Assembly: GCA_901538445.1 (NCBI GenBank)
Contig: LR594584.1
Span: 3,588,054-3,652,053 of the forward strand
DNA from: Gemmataceae bacterium
GTDB lineage: Bacteria > Planctomycetota > Planctomycetia > Gemmatales > Gemmataceae
DNA length: 64,000 bases
Reading direction: 5' to 3'
Shown in pieces: positions 61,423-64,000 of the stretch. The notes under the pieces were generated by a model. It was not told where the DNA came from and did no database searches. It was given only the letters and a program-made list of their open reading frames with translations. How positions within the stretch are numbered: the first letter of the stretch is position 1; each line of letters begins with the position of its first letter. The position numbers were made by a program, and so were the translations under genes.

Positions 61423-62853
61423 TCACTTCTTCGCCGCAGCGGCCGCCGCCGCGGGAACCTTATCGACCTTCGGCTTGGGCCGGGCCTCGGGGCCGTTGTT
61501 GTTGGCGCGGATCTCGACGCTCGCCGCGTGGGCCGTCAGCCCCTCGGTGTTCGCCAGGTAGATCACGTCCGGCGCGATCTCCTTCAGCCCGTTGCGGGTG
61601 AACCGCATGATGCTGGTGCGCTTGCGGAAGTCGTTGGCGTTCAGGCCGCTCGCCCACCGTGCGGTGCCGCCGGTCGGCAGCACGTGCGACGGGCCGGCCG
61701 CGTAGTCGCCGACCGCGACCGGCGTGAACGGCCCGAGGAACACGGCCCCGGCGTTGCGGACCTGCTCGACGAACGCCTCCGGGTCGCGGGTCTGCACGTG
61801 CAGGTGCTCGGGCGCGAGCGCGTTGACGCAGTCGAGCGCGGCCTTCTTGTCCGGGGCCAGCACGAGCGCCCCGAACCGCTCCAGGCTGTCGCGGGCGAGG
61901 TCGGCCCGCGACAGCTTCGCGAGCTTCTTCGTGATCGACTCCTGCACCTCGTTGACGAGGGGCTCGTACCACGTCACCAGGATCGCGACCCCGGGCGAGT
62001 GCTCGGCCTGCGCGATCATGTCGAGGGCGACCCAGTCCGGGTGGGCGGCGTCGTCGGCCGCGACCACGACCTCGCTCGGCCCGGCGATGCAGTCGATCGC
62101 CACCTGCCCGAACACGTGCTTCTTGGCCAGCGCGACGTACTGGTTCCCCGGCCCGACGATCATGTCCACCGGGGCGAGGCCGTCCACGCCGTAGGCCATC
62201 GCGGCGATCGCCTGAGCGCCGCCGACGCGGTAGACTTCCTTGATGCCGAGCTCGTGGCAGGTGGCGAGCATCTCGCGGCTGTACGCGCCGGTGTCCTTCG
62301 GCGGCATGCACACGATGATCTGCTCGACCCCCGCGGCCTGCGCCGGGCACACGGTCATGAGCAGCGTCGAGGGGTACGCGGCGGCCCCGCCGGGGCAGTA
62401 CACGCCGACCCGGTCGAGTGGCCGGTAGCGGAGCTGCAACTCGTGCCGCTCGGAGACCCGCATGACCGCGTCGCGGTGCAGCACGCCCGACTGGAACTGC
62501 TCGACGTTGTACTTCACCTGCCGGATGGCTTCGAGGAACTCCGGGCTCGCGGCGGCGTGCGCCTCGGCGAGTTCGGCCGGCTTCACCCGCAGCGCGTCCG
62601 GCTTCAGCTTCACCTTGTCGAACTGCTCGGTGTACGACAGGACCGCCGGCAGCCCCTTGTCGCGGACGTCGGAGCAGATCCGCTCGACGGCCCGGACCGG
62701 GGAGAGCGCCTCGCCGAACACGCCCACGGTCAGTTTCTTGCCCGCGGCGGAGACCACCTCGGAGTCGTACCGGAACTGGTCGCGGAGCTTGGTGATCTGT
62801 GCCGCGGCGTTGTTCGCGGTCAGGTCGATCCGCCGCAGCTTGAGGGGAGCCAT
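61423..62853 (-). CDS. hisD: histidinol dehydrogenase
   Basis: 476 residues; usual length ~430, the difference being an Ala/Pro/Lys tail after about residue 450 (EARPKPKVDKVPAAAAAAAKK). NAD-dependent, zinc-containing enzyme for the last two steps of histidine synthesis. Visible: VGVYCPGGAAAYPSTLLM, GVDGLAPVDMIVGPGNQYVA, IAGPSEVVVAADDAAHPDW, QAEHSPG (His), ALAPEHLHVQ and GPSHVLPTGGTARW. ATG 62853 (MAPLKLRRIDL) is the family-like start; the frame upstream is open without similarity. First gene of the his operon here; other his genes lie elsewhere. Confidence 0.96.
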   Translation of the reverse strand: MAPLKLRRIDLTANNAAAQITKLRDQFRYDSEVVSAAGKKLTVGVFGEALSPVRAVERICSDVRDKGLPAVLSYTEQFDKVKLKPDALRVKPAELAEAHAAASPEFLEAIRQVKYNVEQFQSGVLHRDAVMRVSERHELQLRYRPLDRVGVYCPGGAAAYPSTLLMTVCPAQAAGVEQIIVCMPPKDTGAYSREMLATCHELGIKEVYRVGGAQAIAAMAYGVDGLAPVDMIVGPGNQYVALAKKHVFGQVAIDCIAGPSEVVVAADDAAHPDWVALDMIAQAEHSPGVAILVTWYEPLVNEVQESITKKLAKLSRADLARDSLERFGALVLAPDKKAALDCVNALAPEHLHVQTRDPEAFVEQVRNAGAVFLGPFTPVAVGDYAAGPSHVLPTGGTARWASGLNANDFRKRTSIMRFTRNGLKEIAPDVIYLANTEGLTAHAASVEIRANNNGPEARPKPKVDKVPAAAAAAAKK

Positions 62854-63264
62854 TCTGAGAACCTCGCGTGTGTCCCAGTCCGTGGAAAGGGGCAACCGGA
62901 CTCGACCACCCGCCGGGAGCGGAACGTCACACCGGGTCGCCCGACCGATCGGACCGGGCGACTGATCAAATCTCACCAATGTTATACAAAGGCGAGCCGT
63001 ACTCAGCAAGGAACCGCAGAACCCGTGCCGCGCGCAACGGGCGTAAATTGCACGGAGGTTGCGGGTTGTGACGAGTAATCTGAAGACACCGAAAAGAACA
63101 GTATCGTTCTGTACTTAGTTAGCAAATGGTGTCGGCTGGAAGTCATTGTCGGGCACGTCGGGAATCCCCGCAGGACTTGGTTGACTCGCCCGCACCCGTT
63201 CGGCATGTACAGATAGACACGTCTTTGCGTATTGCGAGCGGCGCGGTGCGAGCCCCACGCCCCC
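62854..63264. other. gene-free region upstream of hisD
   Basis: Less GC-rich than the rest, especially 62960-63240. It must contain the hisD promoter. A short dyad AGAACAG/CTGT lies near 63090-63110. No ORF or RNA gene was recognised, and no his leader peptide with a His run was seen. Confidence 0.4.
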
Positions 63265-63542
63265 GACCTGGGGTTCACACCCCGGGCGATTCACTGCCGC
63301 CCCTTCGGGACTCCGAGCCAACCACCCGAGCCCCGAAGGGGCGGTCGCCAATAGCCCGGGGTGTCAGGGGCGACGCGGTGTTTCCCAGTGGGTAGTTGGG
63401 GTTGTGAAGCCACCCCCTCGCTGGCGCTCAGGGTTCGCCACGACGTTGCACAGCGTCTTGGCGAACCCTGAGCGCCAGCGAGGGGGTGACGCGGACCCGG
63501 ATTCAACCTCTGCGTACCCCTGCCCGGGGTGTGAACCCCAGG
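63265..63542. repeat. cluster of nested palindromes
   Basis: Three interlocked inverted repeats: outer 21-mers CCTGGGGTTCACACCCCGGGC at 63265-63285 with its inverse at 63522-63542; a stem of 11 + 14 bases at 63275-63362 (ACACCCCGGGC, then GCCGCCCCTTCGGG at 63293-63306); and perfect 30-base arms at 63411-63440 and 63459-63488 around an 18-base loop. The repeated units look like several REP-type families piled into one gap upstream of the last gene. Confidence 0.8.
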
Positions 63543-63569
63543 CGCTCCTCACTTCCCCCGAGTGTTCCG

Positions 63570-64000
63570 ATGCCCCCCGTCACCCCCGAGCTGGAGGCCG
63601 TGCTGTCCCGCGCCGCGGACCTCCGCGCCGAGGGCTCGACCTGGGCCGCCATCGCCGCCGCGCTCGACATCGACGCCGACGAACTGAAGGCGCTCTGCCG
63701 GTTCGACCCGACGTACCAGCGGGCCGCCGCACGCGCCCGCCGCGAGATCATCGCCGACGCCGCGGCCGAGTCGATGCGGTTCCTCCGGAAGGTGCTCCGC
63801 GGGACCGACGTGAAGGCCGCGCGCCGCGCGGCGGAGACGCTCTCGCGGGCGTACCTGACCCGGGTGCGGCACCGCCGGCCCGTCAAGAACCCCCGGCCCC
63901 GCGTGGACCCGCGGCTCGAAGGCTTGCGGCCCGAGGACGCCGAGGAGGTGCTGTACCAGTGCGCGCTGACCCCCGAGGGGCGGGTCCGCCAGGACAGGAT
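63570..64000 (+). CDS. partial helix-rich protein with HTH-like N-terminus, runs off the window
   Basis: Open from ATG 63570 to the window end, 143 complete codons. The first ~40 residues (SRAADLRAEGSTWAAIAAAL, then DIDADELKALCR) look like a helix-turn-helix of the homeodomain-like type used by phage terminase small subunits and some regulators; then an Ala/Arg-rich helix (RREIIADAAAESMRFLRKVL), DVKAARRAAETLSRAYLTRV, and a basic Pro/Arg segment. The codon pattern (GC-rich third positions) matches neighbouring genes. Identity and length unknown. Confidence 0.6.
   Translation, partial: MPPVTPELEAVLSRAADLRAEGSTWAAIAAALDIDADELKALCRFDPTYQRAAARARREIIADAAAESMRFLRKVLRGTDVKAARRAAETLSRAYLTRVRHRRPVKNPRPRVDPRLEGLRPEDAEEVLYQCALTPEGRVRQDR

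Noticed and set aside
63265..63542. Replication origin or partition site
   Set aside because: The palindromes are inverted pairs of REP-like units without DnaA boxes, an AT-rich unwinding tract, or replication genes.

Overview
The window is GC-rich, gene-dense chromosomal DNA from a planctomycete, almost certainly the Gemmata lineage (Gemmataceae). The reasoning rests on gene families. There are two clusters of planctomycete-type cytochrome/DUF1549 and DUF1501 proteins, a DUF1559 prepilin-like protein with its small lipoprotein partner, two Uma2-family proteins, a HEAT-repeat protein opening with the Gemmata repeat-companion N-terminus (TIGR02996-like), and a secreted FG-GAP protein with the LEARYVP-type N-terminal motif. 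Start codons are often GTG, and usable Shine-Dalgarno sequences (GGAGG/GAGG) decide many starts.

Layout. 1-12.3 kb: cupredoxin-like secreted protein, ppdK, two Uma2 genes around a hypothetical, a desaturase/membrane-protein pair, a secreted hydrolase, efp and a glutathione peroxidase. 12.4-18.2 kb: glmS with a GNAT gene upstream, an O-antigen ligase-like protein, a lipoprotein and a TIM-barrel isomerase. 18.3-26.5 kb: an 1126-residue membrane protein, a degenerate Ser/Thr kinase, a second TIM-barrel isomerase and the FG-GAP protein. 26.6-31.4 kb: folC, then a winged-helix gene and an AAA/ORC-like ATPase. 31.8-34.8 kb: 2-oxoacid dehydrogenase E1 alpha and beta, tRNA-Ser(GCT) with a terminator, and an integrase relic. 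35-42.2 kb: DUF1559 pair, hybrid histidine kinase, GH15 glucoamylase/trehalase-like enzyme and sthA. 42.4-56.2 kb: a two-domain GH5 protein, an aldo/keto reductase and two convergent cytochrome/DUF1501 clusters. 56.4-62.9 kb: an AcpH-like gene, an Hsp70/actin-fold ATPase with a winged-helix plus GrpE-like partner, and a hisD-hisC-hisB operon. The last 1.1 kb holds a cluster of palindromes and the start of an unfinished helix-rich ORF.

The most striking signal is between genes. The gaps are filled with compound palindromes made of two inverted hairpins, like the REPINs of other bacteria. One family (A, termini GGCGAG...CTCGCC) has five copies whose 8-bp stems differ in sequence but stay fully complementary. 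One of these lies in frame inside the winged-helix gene at 30.9 kb. A second family (B, termini GTAGG...CCTAC) sits exactly at gene ends and supplies the TAG stop codon of two genes. No transposase that could move them is in the window. A second theme is that two unrelated ATPases (AAA/ORC-like and Hsp70-like) are each paired with a similar small winged-helix protein.

All calls come from reading the sequence; no database search was run.
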